Shown here: positions 46,100 through 55,074 of the stretch, in pieces
Layout of the letters: every line of letters begins with the position of its first letter
How positions within the stretch are numbered: position 1 is the stretch's first letter
Assembly: GCF_000160535.1 (NCBI RefSeq)
Contig: NZ_GG704780.1
Span: 198,878-262,877, forward strand
From: Hallella bergensis DSM 17361
Lineage (GTDB): Bacteria > Bacteroidota > Bacteroidia > Bacteroidales > Bacteroidaceae
DNA: 64,000 bases
Direction of reading: 5' to 3'
Made by a program: the position numbers and the translations under genes
The notes under the pieces: generated by a model
What the model was told of the DNA's origin: nothing
What the model saw: only the letters and a program-made list of their open reading frames with translations
The model's database searches: none

Positions 46100-47293
46100 T
46101 TACTTCACCGAGAATTTATAAACCAAATGGCTCGAGTAAGTTTCTCCCGGTTTCAGGAATGGGTTGGAAATTTCCCATCCTGGAGTTTTAGCCACAAACT
46201 TTGTGGGGCTGTCCGGATACTTCTGGCTTTCGAAGCATACACTGGCATGCTTGGGATAGAGCACTCCATGCTTGCCGGGGATGCCGGTTCCCTGAAAGTT
46301 GCCGGTATAAACCTGCAATCCTGGCTCATTGGTAAACACTTCGAGGAAAATGCCGGTGGTGGGGGAGTAAAGACTTGCAGCTACTTGCGTGTCGTCGCCC
46401 TTACCATCTTTGAAAGTATTCAGGCACCAATTGTGATCATAGCCAGTGGCATTTTTGATTTGATCGAAACTTGTATCATTAATGGTTTCCGACAATGCGT
46501 GCTCCTTGCGGAAGTCCATCGGGGTGCCTGTTACATCTTTAATTTCACCAGTTGGGATATACTGGGCATCAGACGGTGTAAATTTGTCAGCATTGACATA
46601 CATCACCTGGTCATCAGCTGTCTTGGACAAGTCACCGCCCAAGTTAAAATAGCTGTGGTTGGTCATGTTCACTACAGTTTCCTTGTCTGTGATGGCACTA
46701 AAGCAGATGTCAAGCGTGTTGTCAGCCTTTACCCAATATGTGGCAGTGGCCTTAACGTTACCGGGGAAACCATTCTCGCCGTCGGGAGCCTCTATGGCGA
46801 ATATAACGGTGCTGTCTGTCTTTTCCTGGATATCATATACTTTGTTCAGCCATCCTGAATTCCCACCTCCATGGAGACAGTTCTCATTATCATTTGCACG
46901 GAGTTTGTATTCTTGGCCATCCACAGTAATCTTGGCACCCTTGATGCGGTTGGCATAGCGCCCAACACTTGAACCGTAGTCGGAAGGAGAGTTCAGGGTG
47001 TCTGCATACTGCTTGATGTTGTCATAGCCTAAGACCACATCGGTAAGTTTTCCTTCTTTGTCAGGCACACTGATAGACACCACACGACCACCATAGTTCG
47101 TGAGGCACACTTCCATGCCATTGGCATTTTTAAGTGTAACCAGCTCCACACTCTTCCCATTGAGCGTGGTGTCAAATGCTGTAGGATTTAGTCCGGATAC
47201 TGTTAGGGAAGCGGCTTCTTTGCCGCCATTACAAGATGCTAAAGCCAAGACTCCCAGTCCTGCTCCAAGCAATAGGTTATTGATTTTCTTCAT
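46100..47293 (-). CDS. galM: Aldose 1-epimerase, exported lipoprotein form
   Basis: Interconverts the alpha and beta anomers of free sugars. 397 residues. The N-terminal signal with lipobox ALASCNGG predicts export and lipid anchoring, so it acts on sugar before uptake. GalM motifs: NYGGRVVSISVPD, SSVGRYANRIKGA, NDNENCLHGGGNSGW, MTNHSYFNLGG with the catalytic histidine, and the GLQVYTGNF...VCFESQKYPDSP block with the catalytic glutamate. It is the first gene of the arabinose operon, 46 nt before the transporter gene. The context makes L-arabinose its likely substrate, although the family is broad. Confidence 0.94.
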   Translation of the reverse strand: MKKINNLLLGAGLGVLALASCNGGKEAASLTVSGLNPTAFDTTLNGKSVELVTLKNANGMEVCLTNYGGRVVSISVPDKEGKLTDVVLGYDNIKQYADTLNSPSDYGSSVGRYANRIKGAKITVDGQEYKLRANDNENCLHGGGNSGWLNKVYDIQEKTDSTVIFAIEAPDGENGFPGNVKATATYWVKADNTLDICFSAITDKETVVNMTNHSYFNLGGDLSKTADDQVMYVNADKFTPSDAQYIPTGEIKDVTGTPMDFRKEHALSETINDTSFDQIKNATGYDHNWCLNTFKDGKGDDTQVAASLYSPTTGIFLEVFTNEPGLQVYTGNFQGTGIPGKHGVLYPKHASVCFESQKYPDSPTKFVAKTPGWEISNPFLKPGETYSSHLVYKFSVK

Positions 47294-47308
47294 ATCAAAA
47301 GTAGAGTT

Positions 47309-47343
47309 GTTAGTTAATCGAGTAATTAATTGGTGGTAAAGTT
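47309..47343 (-). promoter_or_regulatory. Arabinose operon promoter and candidate AraR operator
   Basis: Minus strand: -7-like box TAACTTTA (47336-47343), then TTAATTACTCGATTAACTAA (47309-47328), an imperfect palindrome matching at 8 of 10 positions per arm, lying between the box and the galM ATG. A dyad of this size just past the start of transcription is where a repressor would act. That the repressor is AraR is inference. The -33 element is not clear. Confidence 0.5.
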
Positions 47344-47389
47344 ACAATATTTATTTTAAAACCGAATCATTTTGAGTTATTTTTTTTTG

Positions 47390-48147
47390 TTCATCCGACT
47401 TTTCGAGTGATACGACAATCATGTAATGCATATTCTTCCCTCTTAATTCTTCATTCTTCCCTCTTAATTCTTCATTCTTCCCTCTTCATTCTTCATTCTT
47501 CCCTCTTCCCTCTTCATTCTGGTTCATCCGACATTAGGAGTGATAACCCTAATTTAACACCAGATGCAAGATTATTCCTGACGAGGGTGCCTCCTGTGTC
47601 CTATTACATCAACTAAAATGATTCGTCGTTCATTCATGCAGTTTTGTTCTCATCAACAGATGTCCAAGATGAGTCCAGAGACAACAGATACTAATATTTT
47701 TTCTTACAATCATCTCTCTATATTTTGCGAATTTAAAAAAAAACAATCCATCGGTTTGAAATTCGAAAAATTTGAGATAATTTGTAGTGTATTGACAATC
47801 AGAGTTTTAACAAATATGATTTTACGATTCGATTTTTGTCGTCTACGATTAGATGTCAAACGCCACTGCGGTTAAACTCTAATCACGATACGACAAAGGT
47901 TCGGTCGCGCAATCGAAAAGCTCGAATCGCGGTGCCACAAGGCTGTAACCGCATCGGTCTTGTGTTTTTGATATTTTTCAGGAATAAAGTTATCCGCAAA
48001 AACATGGCGCATTTCTGCCCAGATGCGACGAAAGAAATTGGCCGGAAACGGTAATAATATTTTATAAAGTGTAGAATGAAGAATGAAGAATGAAAAGGGA
48101 AGAATATGCACTACATGAGTGTCGTATCACTCGAAATGTCGGATGAA
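47390..48147. mobile_element. 757-bp element with 51-bp terminal inverted repeats (MITE-like)
   Basis: The left end (47390-47440) and right end (48097-48147) are inverted copies matching at 48 of 51 positions, beginning TTCATCCGAC. Inward of each are CTTCATTC-type tandem units, a third partial copy of the end lies at 47523-47545, and the interior includes an inverted copy of the GC-rich element. No transposase or other gene is seen inside. No convincing target-site duplication was found. It lies between the arabinose promoter and truA. Confidence 0.65.
47845..48035 (-). repeat. GC-rich dispersed intergenic element, copy D (inverted)
   Basis: Reverse-complement reads GCAGAAATGCGCCATGTTTT near 48000-48020, nearly identical to copy C. 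Toward lower coordinates come the GCGATT, GGTTACAGCC and GTTTAACCGC words. It lies inside the inverted-repeat element. Confidence 0.6.
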
Positions 48148-48164
48148 TCGTTTTTCTTTATACG

Positions 48165-48899
48165 CTACGCTTCATATTCTATATCCCATAAGAACAGTCC
48201 ATGTGGTGGCATGGACTGACCGGCATCCGAACGACTTCCCTTTTCTACGATTTCGCTAAATTGCTGAAGCGTTATGTTATGACGTCCGACGTCAATCAAT
48301 GTTCCAACCACAGCTCTGACCATGTTGCGTAAGAATCTGTTGGCTGATATTTCAAAGTAATACGTTGCAGGGCCGGTTTGCACCCAACGAGCCGTTGTGA
48401 CTTTGCACAGGGTGGTTTTATTGTCAGCATGAGCCTTGCAGAAGGCCTTGAAATCGTCTGTCTCGAGCAAGATTGCTGCAGCTTGATTCATCTGTTCAAA
48501 GTCGAGTTGCCAATTCATCTCTACCGAGAAAAAACGTTCAAACGGATTGCGTTGCGTATGAATAAAATACCGATATGTACGCTTGGTGGCTGAAAACCTT
48601 GCATGCATCTCATCGTTCACCCGCACCACCTTTTCACAACTGATGTCTCTGGGCAGGATTCGATTGAGTCTGTAGGCCAACTGTTCACAGTTCAACTCGC
48701 GGTCTATGTCAAAATGTGCAGCCATTCGTCGTGCGTGCACGCCGGCATCTGTTCGTCCTGCCCCCGTCACCTCAATGGGTTGCCGGAGCAGGGTGGTCAG
48801 TCCTTGCTGTAGTTTTTCTTGTACCGACATGCCGTTGGGCTGAATCTGCCAACCATGATAGGCCGTGCCATCAAAACTTATCCAAACAAAATATCGCAT
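48165..48899 (-). CDS. truA: tRNA pseudouridine synthase A
   Basis: Converts uridines 38-40 of the tRNA anticodon arm to pseudouridine. 244 residues. The catalytic aspartate (about residue 51) lies in GAGRTDAGVHARR. RYFVWISFDGTAYHGWQ at the N-terminus and ISANRFLRNMVRAVVGTLIDVG are typical of the family. It is the last gene of the seven-gene operon starting at 55898, 48 nt after the PP2C-like gene. Downstream is the right end of the inverted-repeat element, with no clear terminator. Confidence 0.96.
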   Translation of the reverse strand: MRYFVWISFDGTAYHGWQIQPNGMSVQEKLQQGLTTLLRQPIEVTGAGRTDAGVHARRMAAHFDIDRELNCEQLAYRLNRILPRDISCEKVVRVNDEMHARFSATKRTYRYFIHTQRNPFERFFSVEMNWQLDFEQMNQAAAILLETDDFKAFCKAHADNKTTLCKVTTARWVQTGPATYYFEISANRFLRNMVRAVVGTLIDVGRHNITLQQFSEIVEKGSRSDAGQSMPPHGLFLWDIEYEA

Positions 48900-48947
48900 A
48901 TTCTATCCCTCTGATTTTAAAACAAAACTTATTAAACAGGCCGTCTC

Positions 48948-49763
48948 TCAACAGCGAAAACGAATATATGCCCTATCGTCAAAAGAACAGTTTCCCTTCA
49001 TCAAGCCCTTGGTGGCCTTGAATGTCTTGATATTAAAAGGATCCGTGGTCAGTTGCAGACGCAAAGCCTCCTCACTCTCATCTAAGGTTGGCATGAGAAA
49101 CGGATAGCCATCAGATGCCTGTACGACTTCGCAATCGGCATCTTCAATTTCTATCTTTTTTATGCCATCCCTAAAGATGGGGTAGCCGTCAATCACGGCA
49201 TATGTCTTGTTTTGATTTTGCATGGCTTCAATAAGGTCGGGCAAGATCATATCGCGTGCGTAGTCGTGGACAATGGTCCTGCCGTCGATCATGTCCTGGT
49301 GCTCGTGACAACAACGCTCGAAAACTTGCGCGCGCACGGTTGCCAATTGTTCCTCATAGGGTTTGTGGTTTTCATACAGCCTGCCGTTTATCAAACATTG
49401 GCAATCGCCAATCATCCATATTTGATGAAGGTGACGACTGTAGACAATGGCGCTGGCGCAAAGGCGATCTTGGGGTGGGATAGTGGTCGGGCTCCCCTGA
49501 CTATCTGTTGGATACTTATTAAAGATATGTGCAGTTACTCCCCGGCAAAACTCGTCCAACGAAACCTCAGGGCTTACTTTTCGAATAAACTCCGCGATAA
49601 GCATCATGCCATATCGACCGTTTTCCATATCCGGATTGATGCGGTGTCGGGTTTTGCTTGTGCTCCCGTCTATCACCGCAACGAAGTCGGGCGTTACAAC
49701 GATTCCATCCTCACATTTCTCTTGCGAATGCTTTCCCCTAAGCTGTTGTTCGATGATTTTCAT
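48948..49763 (-). CDS. PP2C-like (PPM-fold) protein of unknown target
   Basis: 271 residues without signal peptide. The arrangement CEDGIVVTPDFVAVIDGSTSKT, ASAIVYSRHLHQIWMIGDCQCLI, VVQASDGYPFL and the closing SFDDRAYIRF follows the order of metal-binding aspartate motifs of PP2C-type phosphatases (DG, GD, DG, DD). I infer a PPM fold with possible protein- or small-molecule phosphatase activity. Individual motifs are diverged, so activity is uncertain. It lies 24 nt after ygiQ and 48 nt before truA in the same operon. No kinase partner is nearby. Confidence 0.65.
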   Translation of the reverse strand: MKIIEQQLRGKHSQEKCEDGIVVTPDFVAVIDGSTSKTRHRINPDMENGRYGMMLIAEFIRKVSPEVSLDEFCRGVTAHIFNKYPTDSQGSPTTIPPQDRLCASAIVYSRHLHQIWMIGDCQCLINGRLYENHKPYEEQLATVRAQVFERCCHEHQDMIDGRTIVHDYARDMILPDLIEAMQNQNKTYAVIDGYPIFRDGIKKIEIEDADCEVVQASDGYPFLMPTLDESEEALRLQLTTDPFNIKTFKATKGLMKGNCSFDDRAYIRFRC

Positions 49764-49787
49764 TTGTATTGGATGATGAGTTCCATA

Positions 49788-51809
49788 CTACTTTCTCCGT
49801 TTTCCGCGTCCCCTGCTTTGAAAATTAGGATTAAATGATTTTTGCCCTTTGGCTGAATCGTATTTGTCTTGCCGGCCTTTGGGTTGCTCCTGTCTCCTGT
49901 TTCTTCGCCCGCCTGCTTGCCTTTCTGGCTTGGGCGTGCTACCTATGGCCTTATCATCATAGTTCACCTTCCCTCGGAACCGCTGTCCATCGTATAATTT
50001 TTTGATAAGGTCTGGCCGCCCGATTTTTTTCAGGCTTTGCTCGATGTTACGTCGTTCCTCGGGCTTATACCAGAAGAAATATTGCCGCTGTGCCAATTTC
50101 TCACGTGGCGTTTTGGCACAGAACACCGGCTCCATCGTGTATGGGTCGTGTCCGCTGTACCATGTTTCCGTGCTTACGGTCATCGGGGTGGGTGTGAAGT
50201 CTTGCACCTGCTCCAAATGGAAGTTCAGGTTCTTGGTGATCACGGCCAGCTCTGCCATATCCTCTTCCCGGCACCCGGGATGACTGCTGATGAAGTAGGG
50301 GATAATCTGCTGGTTGAGCCCTTCTTCTTTGTTTACCTTGTCAAATATACGCTTGAACTCGTAGAACTGGTCGAATGCAGGTTTGCGCATATATGCGAGC
50401 ACATGCTGTGATGTGTGCTCCGGAGCCACCTTGAGTCGTCCACTCACATGGTTTTTGATCAGTTCGTGAGCATACTTACCGGCTGCCTGATTCACCTTCT
50501 CATCCTTGCTCTTATGCAGGATAAGGTCATATCTTACTCCGCTCCCGATGAAACTCTTCTTCACGCCGGGCAAGGCATCCACAGCCCGGTATATCTCGAG
50601 CAAGTCGGAGTGATCGGTGTTGAGGTTGGGACAGATAGCCGGATTGATGCACGACGGACGTTTGCATTTCTCGCAGATTTTCAAGTTCTTTCCCCGCATA
50701 CCATACATGTTGGCCGAGGGACCGCCAAGGTCGGAGATATACCCCTTGAAACCGGGCATGTCGATAATCTGCCGAGCCTCCCTCAGAATACTCTGCTTGG
50801 AGCGACAGGAGACAAACTTCCCCTGATGGGCTGATATGGTGCAGAATGAGCAGCCCCCAAAACAGCCTCGGTGCATGTTGATGGAGAACTTGATCATCTC
50901 GTATGCCGGAATGGTTTTATCCTTGTACTTGGGGTGGGGTAGACGTGTATAGGGCAGGTCGAAGGCAGCATCAAGCTCTTCCGTGGTCATGGGTGGATAG
51001 GGCGGATTGACCACTGCATATACATTGTCCACGGCTTGAAGCAGCCTTTGGGCATGAATCTTGTTGGATTCTTCCTCAATATGCCTGAAATTCTCTGCCT
51101 CGGCCTTTTTGTTCCGCAAGCATTCCTCATGCGAATGAAGCACGATGTCGCTGTCACTGATACCATCGGGTATCTCTCTCTCCTTACACAGATAAACAGT
51201 TTGTGGAATGTCGCGAATGTCTTTCATCGATTTCCCCGCCTCTAATTCATGGCACAACTGCAGCGTGTTCTTTTCGCCCATGCCATATAGAATCATGTCT
51301 GCTCCACTGTCGCAGAGTATACACTTTCGCAACTCGTCTTTCCAATAGTCATAATGGGTAAGCCGACGTAGCGAAGCCTCGATGCCCCCCAATGCCACGG
51401 GCACATCGGGGAAGAGTTGTTTCAGTATCTTGGTGTAAGTGATGGATGGATAGTCGGGACGCAAGTCGTGTCGTGCATCGGGACTGTAGGCGTCATCGTG
51501 TCTCAGACGGCGGTTGGCCGTGTAGTGGTTGACCATAGAGTCCATGGCCCCGGGGGAGACCCCGAAGAATAGTCGCGGCCGCCCCAGCTTCTTGAAGTCG
51601 CGGAAGTCACCATGCCAGTCGGGTTGTGGAACAATCGCTACACGATAGCCCTGATGCTCAAGCATGCGTCCGATAACGGCAGCCCCGAACGAGGGGTGGT
51701 CTACGTATGCATCGCCTGAGAAGATGATGACATCAAGCTCGTCCCATCCGCGCAGCTTGCATTCCTTGCGTGTGGTGGGTAGGAAATCGGTCAGTTGATA
51801 TTGCGGCAT
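49788..51809 (-). CDS. YgiQ-family radical SAM protein
   Basis: 673 residues. An N-terminal YgiQ domain (FLPTTRKECKLRGWDELDVIIFSGDAYVDHPSFG, with VALGGIEASLRRLTHYDYW) precedes a radical SAM core with the 4Fe-4S cluster motif CFGGCSFC near residues 314-321. A second cysteine group (CEKCKRPSC...C) and APEHTS follow. The C-terminal ~60 residues are very basic and Arg/Gln-rich, suggesting contact with nucleic acid. The reaction is not established for the family. It lies in a tight operon, 3 nt after the small hypothetical gene and 24 nt before the PP2C-like gene. Confidence 0.93.
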   Translation of the reverse strand: MPQYQLTDFLPTTRKECKLRGWDELDVIIFSGDAYVDHPSFGAAVIGRMLEHQGYRVAIVPQPDWHGDFRDFKKLGRPRLFFGVSPGAMDSMVNHYTANRRLRHDDAYSPDARHDLRPDYPSITYTKILKQLFPDVPVALGGIEASLRRLTHYDYWKDELRKCILCDSGADMILYGMGEKNTLQLCHELEAGKSMKDIRDIPQTVYLCKEREIPDGISDSDIVLHSHEECLRNKKAEAENFRHIEEESNKIHAQRLLQAVDNVYAVVNPPYPPMTTEELDAAFDLPYTRLPHPKYKDKTIPAYEMIKFSINMHRGCFGGCSFCTISAHQGKFVSCRSKQSILREARQIIDMPGFKGYISDLGGPSANMYGMRGKNLKICEKCKRPSCINPAICPNLNTDHSDLLEIYRAVDALPGVKKSFIGSGVRYDLILHKSKDEKVNQAAGKYAHELIKNHVSGRLKVAPEHTSQHVLAYMRKPAFDQFYEFKRIFDKVNKEEGLNQQIIPYFISSHPGCREEDMAELAVITKNLNFHLEQVQDFTPTPMTVSTETWYSGHDPYTMEPVFCAKTPREKLAQRQYFFWYKPEERRNIEQSLKKIGRPDLIKKLYDGQRFRGKVNYDDKAIGSTPKPERQAGGRRNRRQEQPKGRQDKYDSAKGQKSFNPNFQSRGRGKRRK

Positions 51810-51812
51810 CTG

Positions 51813-52145
51813 TTAGTTGTTCACCTCCTGCCGGCTTTCATCCTGACCGGCTACTTGTTTGCTTTTCCACTCAATGTAAAGCAACACGAGTTGATGAAGT
51901 CCGAAAGCTTTCATGTTGCTGTGATAAATGACATCAAGACAAAGATCGAGCAAGGCCTTGTCCTTGCCTGTCTCCGACCCGAGCATCGAGCGCACATTAA
52001 ACTTCAGCTTGTCGAGCACAGACTCGTCAATAATGCCGTTGCTGTCGATGAGGTTGCGCAGGAGTGAATATTTGTCAATTGTGCGCAGATGTTCCTCGCT
52101 TACTTCAATACTTCTTGTACCTGATGGATTGGCTTGTATTTTCAT
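51813..52145 (-). CDS. Small hypothetical protein
   Basis: 110 residues from the ATG at 52145 (MKIQANPSGTRSIEVSEEHL); 30 upstream codons in frame overlap the end of the preceding gene and are less likely. It is predicted mostly helical: LRTIDKYSLLRNLIDSNGIIDESVLDKLKFNVRSML..., and DVIYHSNMKAFGLHQLVLLYIEWKSKQ. There is no signal peptide, membrane span or recognisable motif. It lies 3 nt before ygiQ and 23 nt after the amidase-like gene, so it is surely co-transcribed. Confidence 0.7.
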   Translation of the reverse strand: MKIQANPSGTRSIEVSEEHLRTIDKYSLLRNLIDSNGIIDESVLDKLKFNVRSMLGSETGKDKALLDLCLDVIYHSNMKAFGLHQLVLLYIEWKSKQVAGQDESRQEVNN

Positions 52146-52168
52146 ATTGGTTTCTTGATTTGGTGTTC

Positions 52169-55069
52169 TTATTTCAGAATATAGTTCATGATTCCCTGCA
52201 TGAGCCTGTTGCGTGTTCCGCGGTCTGTGATACATTCAAATGGGAATCCCATCACGAACGTCTTGTAATCACTGCCGTTGTAGGCTGTGGCTGCGGAATA
52301 ACCGTTGCTGTATTGCATAGTGCAGATGGCTTCGGGCGCGGGTTGCAGCACATCGGTATGTGTTGCAGCATAATGGTCGGCATTGAGTCTCCGATGAATG
52401 TCGAAGTTCATGCCCAGTCCGCTAATGCCGTTGATGGTGTCGGTTTTCACCGCTGCGGCATAGTTTGTTTTCAGCGTCCGGGCCAGCCACGCAGCATCAT
52501 CACCTACCATCATGTCGGTTCCGATATAGGCTCCGCTGGCCACGATGCGCCCACCGCCTTGTGCATAGGCACTAAGTTTGGTCTTGAAAGTCGATGGAAA
52601 AGCCTTGTAGAATTTCAGACTTTGCGGACTGTAACGCTCCAGTCCGAGTATCACGTCTATGGCTGCATATTTTTCCAATTGTACCATTTCTGTCTCCACT
52701 GCTTTGGATGAACAGCTGGCCACATTGTATTTCCCGGCCGATGCAATGGCTTCAGTATGTGTCTTGATATAGTTGAAGTCGTTGCCGGCAATGACAGTTC
52801 CGGCCAATTCGTTACCAGAATAGCCCAGTCCGGTCTCGTTTTCTATCCCCATTTTCGAGCGGTTGAAGTTGAGTTGCCTGCCGCACCAGCCCGCCGTAAC
52901 TCCTCTTGACACCCCAAGGTCTGCGTCTAAGTCAAAGCCCTGCTGGAGACTGTTGTTGATGACAGCCGGTGCCGACAATCTGTGAAACCCATTGATCACG
53001 AGAACTGTCTTTGTCGCTCCGGGCTGTGACACGACAGAAACCACTTCCGACGCAAAACTTTCTCCGCCCCGGTTGCCTGCCGTGACCTTGAAATTGTATT
53101 GCACCCCTGGTTCCAGCTTTACAGTTGCTGATGTTCCGTTAACCTTTCGTCCATTGTCAAATCCACTGGTTCCCGTTGCCGTATATAATATATAATAGGT
53201 GGGACGAGCCGTCGGCTCTTGCTTGTCTTCCTGCATGGTCCACGACACCTTGGCCTCATCGCTCCCTGTCAGTTCCACCCTCATGTTTTCGGGGGGAAGG
53301 GGTTGGATAACGGCAGCTCTCCCGTGCATGTCGTTCACATACCGCACGATGGTTTTGTAGACAGAACGCGCAAACGAGAATTTGAAGTTGGGGTCCTGTC
53401 CCATGACCATATCCGGGAAGTTTTGGTGTGACATGGTTTCAAGTATGGCCGAAGGAACTTCCGGCAGCCGCGTCTCCGAATAGTTTCGATCCCACAGGTA
53501 CCGTCTTGCCCATTTTCCATATTCAAAGGTGATATCGCGTGTCACGCCGGACAACAGCTGCTCCGCAAAATTCTTGGAGGCCATGCGTGAGATGCCCGCA
53601 TCGAGGCGCCCATCGTTGAAGTCTGTTGTGCAAATGGCAAGCGACCCTACCAAGTCTTGTCCGTTCGTTGCAAATCCGGCATCGCTGTGCAGGGCCAATG
53701 ACAGCTCCATGGGCACTTTTTTACCGCCAAGGTTGGGAACGTAGGTCGAGCCACCGGCCAACCAGTTGAGCATGCGCGAACGCGTGTTGATGTCGTCGGC
53801 ATAGTCGTCCATGCCTCCCCTGCCACCATATACCGTGTAGGGAGCACCCGACCATTGTGCATAATAGCGTGAGCCCTCCAGCGCACGCGGGTAGCCACTG
53901 ACGAATCCGCCTCGTTCTATGTTGCCCATGCCTCCGCCAAAGCGAACGGCATCCGCGGTTACAACACCCCTGTGCTTACTCTGGTTGGTAAGCATCACGC
54001 AGTTATATATATTGTCGCCCCGGTCAAATTCGAATGTACCGAGATATACCCAAGTACCACCTCCCATCTGTTGGTTCACCCGGAACTCCGTTGCCTGCCC
54101 TTTGTGGAACACGGTGTATTGAGCGTCCTCTATGCTCTTGTTCAGTGTCTGATAACTCACATATACAGCATAGCGCCCCTCTTTCCTGAAGTTGGGTTGC
54201 CATTTCACGTAGGCCTTGCCGGCCTTCTTCGTGCTCTTGATCATGCGAGCCGAACCGGCCGTAAATGGATTCTCGTTGTCCACGTAATGTCCGTAGTGCG
54301 GTGCAAATCCCGGTATGCCCGTGGAGCTCCACTGTCTTCCTTCGGCATACTCGTCATAGCCCCGCTTGTTGTTGCCCAGCGAACCGTCGGCATCAATGAT
54401 GTATTCATCGGTTTGCAAATCTCTTTCGCGTGGTGTGAACACCACGGCTCCCGCATGCTCAAGCATCGGAATGAGATAGGGCACAACGATAGTCTGGGTG
54501 AACAAATCTTCATTTGTACCAAAGAGGTTGGGGCGTTGCCATTTCCAAAAGCCTTTCTTGTTGTCGTAGTAGCGACCGTGCGAATTCCATACGGTGAGGT
54601 GTCGGTTGTACAGTCCGTTGGTAATACGTGCCGGACTCGACACGTTGCTCACCCATGGTTTCCCCTTGTATTCCGTCTTGCCCCAGAGCGCACGTCCGTC
54701 GGCAGGATGTCTCATGTAGCCGGGTACATAGTGCTCAATGGGCATGCCGTTGGTCACAATTTGAATGGTGTAGTGATTATAAGGCTTGGGTAGCGCCTTC
54801 TTAACCTTTTTATATATCTTGCCAACACGTTTGTTGGTAAACTCCTGCTGTGCAAAATATTCCGTGGTATTCACAACCACTGTCCGTGTTCGGTTGTTGA
54901 TGATGAGTTTTTGCAGTCTTGGTTGCTGCACAAATTCTGTATTCTTGGCAGAATAGGTTTGCAGATAGTGGTCAACCGCTTTCTCCGCCTTATGATTCAA
55001 GGTGGGGAGCTGGGCTGTCATACCTGTTGTGCAAGCCAAAAAGCAAGAAGCCAGTATTATTCTTCGCAT
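52169..55069 (-). CDS. Large secreted protein: amidase_3-like domain split by a golvesin-like domain, plus Fn3
   Basis: 966 residues with signal peptide (cleavage near TGMTA-QL). Residues about 155-215 hold VWNSHGRYYD (His164) and FTPRERD. A golvesin/Xly-type beta domain follows at about 280-380 (GRYAVYVSYQTLNK, VNQQMGGGTWVYLGTFEF, ADAVRFGGGMG). After it come LSLALHSDAG (His461) and VPSAILETMSHQNFPDM (Glu544). Together His164, His461 and Glu544 recall the zinc site of N-acetylmuramoyl-L-alanine amidases, with the golvesin domain inserted into the catalytic fold. A Fn3 domain (about 595-685) and a C-terminal domain of about 280 residues follow. Such proteins are often annotated as xanthan lyase or golvesin-domain proteins. 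A cell-wall or glycan substrate is inferred. Confidence 0.75.
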   Translation of the reverse strand: MRRIILASCFLACTTGMTAQLPTLNHKAEKAVDHYLQTYSAKNTEFVQQPRLQKLIINNRTRTVVVNTTEYFAQQEFTNKRVGKIYKKVKKALPKPYNHYTIQIVTNGMPIEHYVPGYMRHPADGRALWGKTEYKGKPWVSNVSSPARITNGLYNRHLTVWNSHGRYYDNKKGFWKWQRPNLFGTNEDLFTQTIVVPYLIPMLEHAGAVVFTPRERDLQTDEYIIDADGSLGNNKRGYDEYAEGRQWSSTGIPGFAPHYGHYVDNENPFTAGSARMIKSTKKAGKAYVKWQPNFRKEGRYAVYVSYQTLNKSIEDAQYTVFHKGQATEFRVNQQMGGGTWVYLGTFEFDRGDNIYNCVMLTNQSKHRGVVTADAVRFGGGMGNIERGGFVSGYPRALEGSRYYAQWSGAPYTVYGGRGGMDDYADDINTRSRMLNWLAGGSTYVPNLGGKKVPMELSLALHSDAGFATNGQDLVGSLAICTTDFNDGRLDAGISRMASKNFAEQLLSGVTRDITFEYGKWARRYLWDRNYSETRLPEVPSAILETMSHQNFPDMVMGQDPNFKFSFARSVYKTIVRYVNDMHGRAAVIQPLPPENMRVELTGSDEAKVSWTMQEDKQEPTARPTYYILYTATGTSGFDNGRKVNGTSATVKLEPGVQYNFKVTAGNRGGESFASEVVSVVSQPGATKTVLVINGFHRLSAPAVINNSLQQGFDLDADLGVSRGVTAGWCGRQLNFNRSKMGIENETGLGYSGNELAGTVIAGNDFNYIKTHTEAIASAGKYNVASCSSKAVETEMVQLEKYAAIDVILGLERYSPQSLKFYKAFPSTFKTKLSAYAQGGGRIVASGAYIGTDMMVGDDAAWLARTLKTNYAAAVKTDTINGISGLGMNFDIHRRLNADHYAATHTDVLQPAPEAICTMQYSNGYSAATAYNGSDYKTFVMGFPFECITDRGTRNRLMQGIMNYILK

Positions 55070-55074
55070 GCTGT

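Noticed and set aside
47407..47530. Possible CRISPR-like array (repeated TTCATTCTTCCCTC units)
   Set aside because: Units are 7-16 bp and directly adjacent without unique spacers; this is a simple-sequence tract inside the inverted-repeat element.
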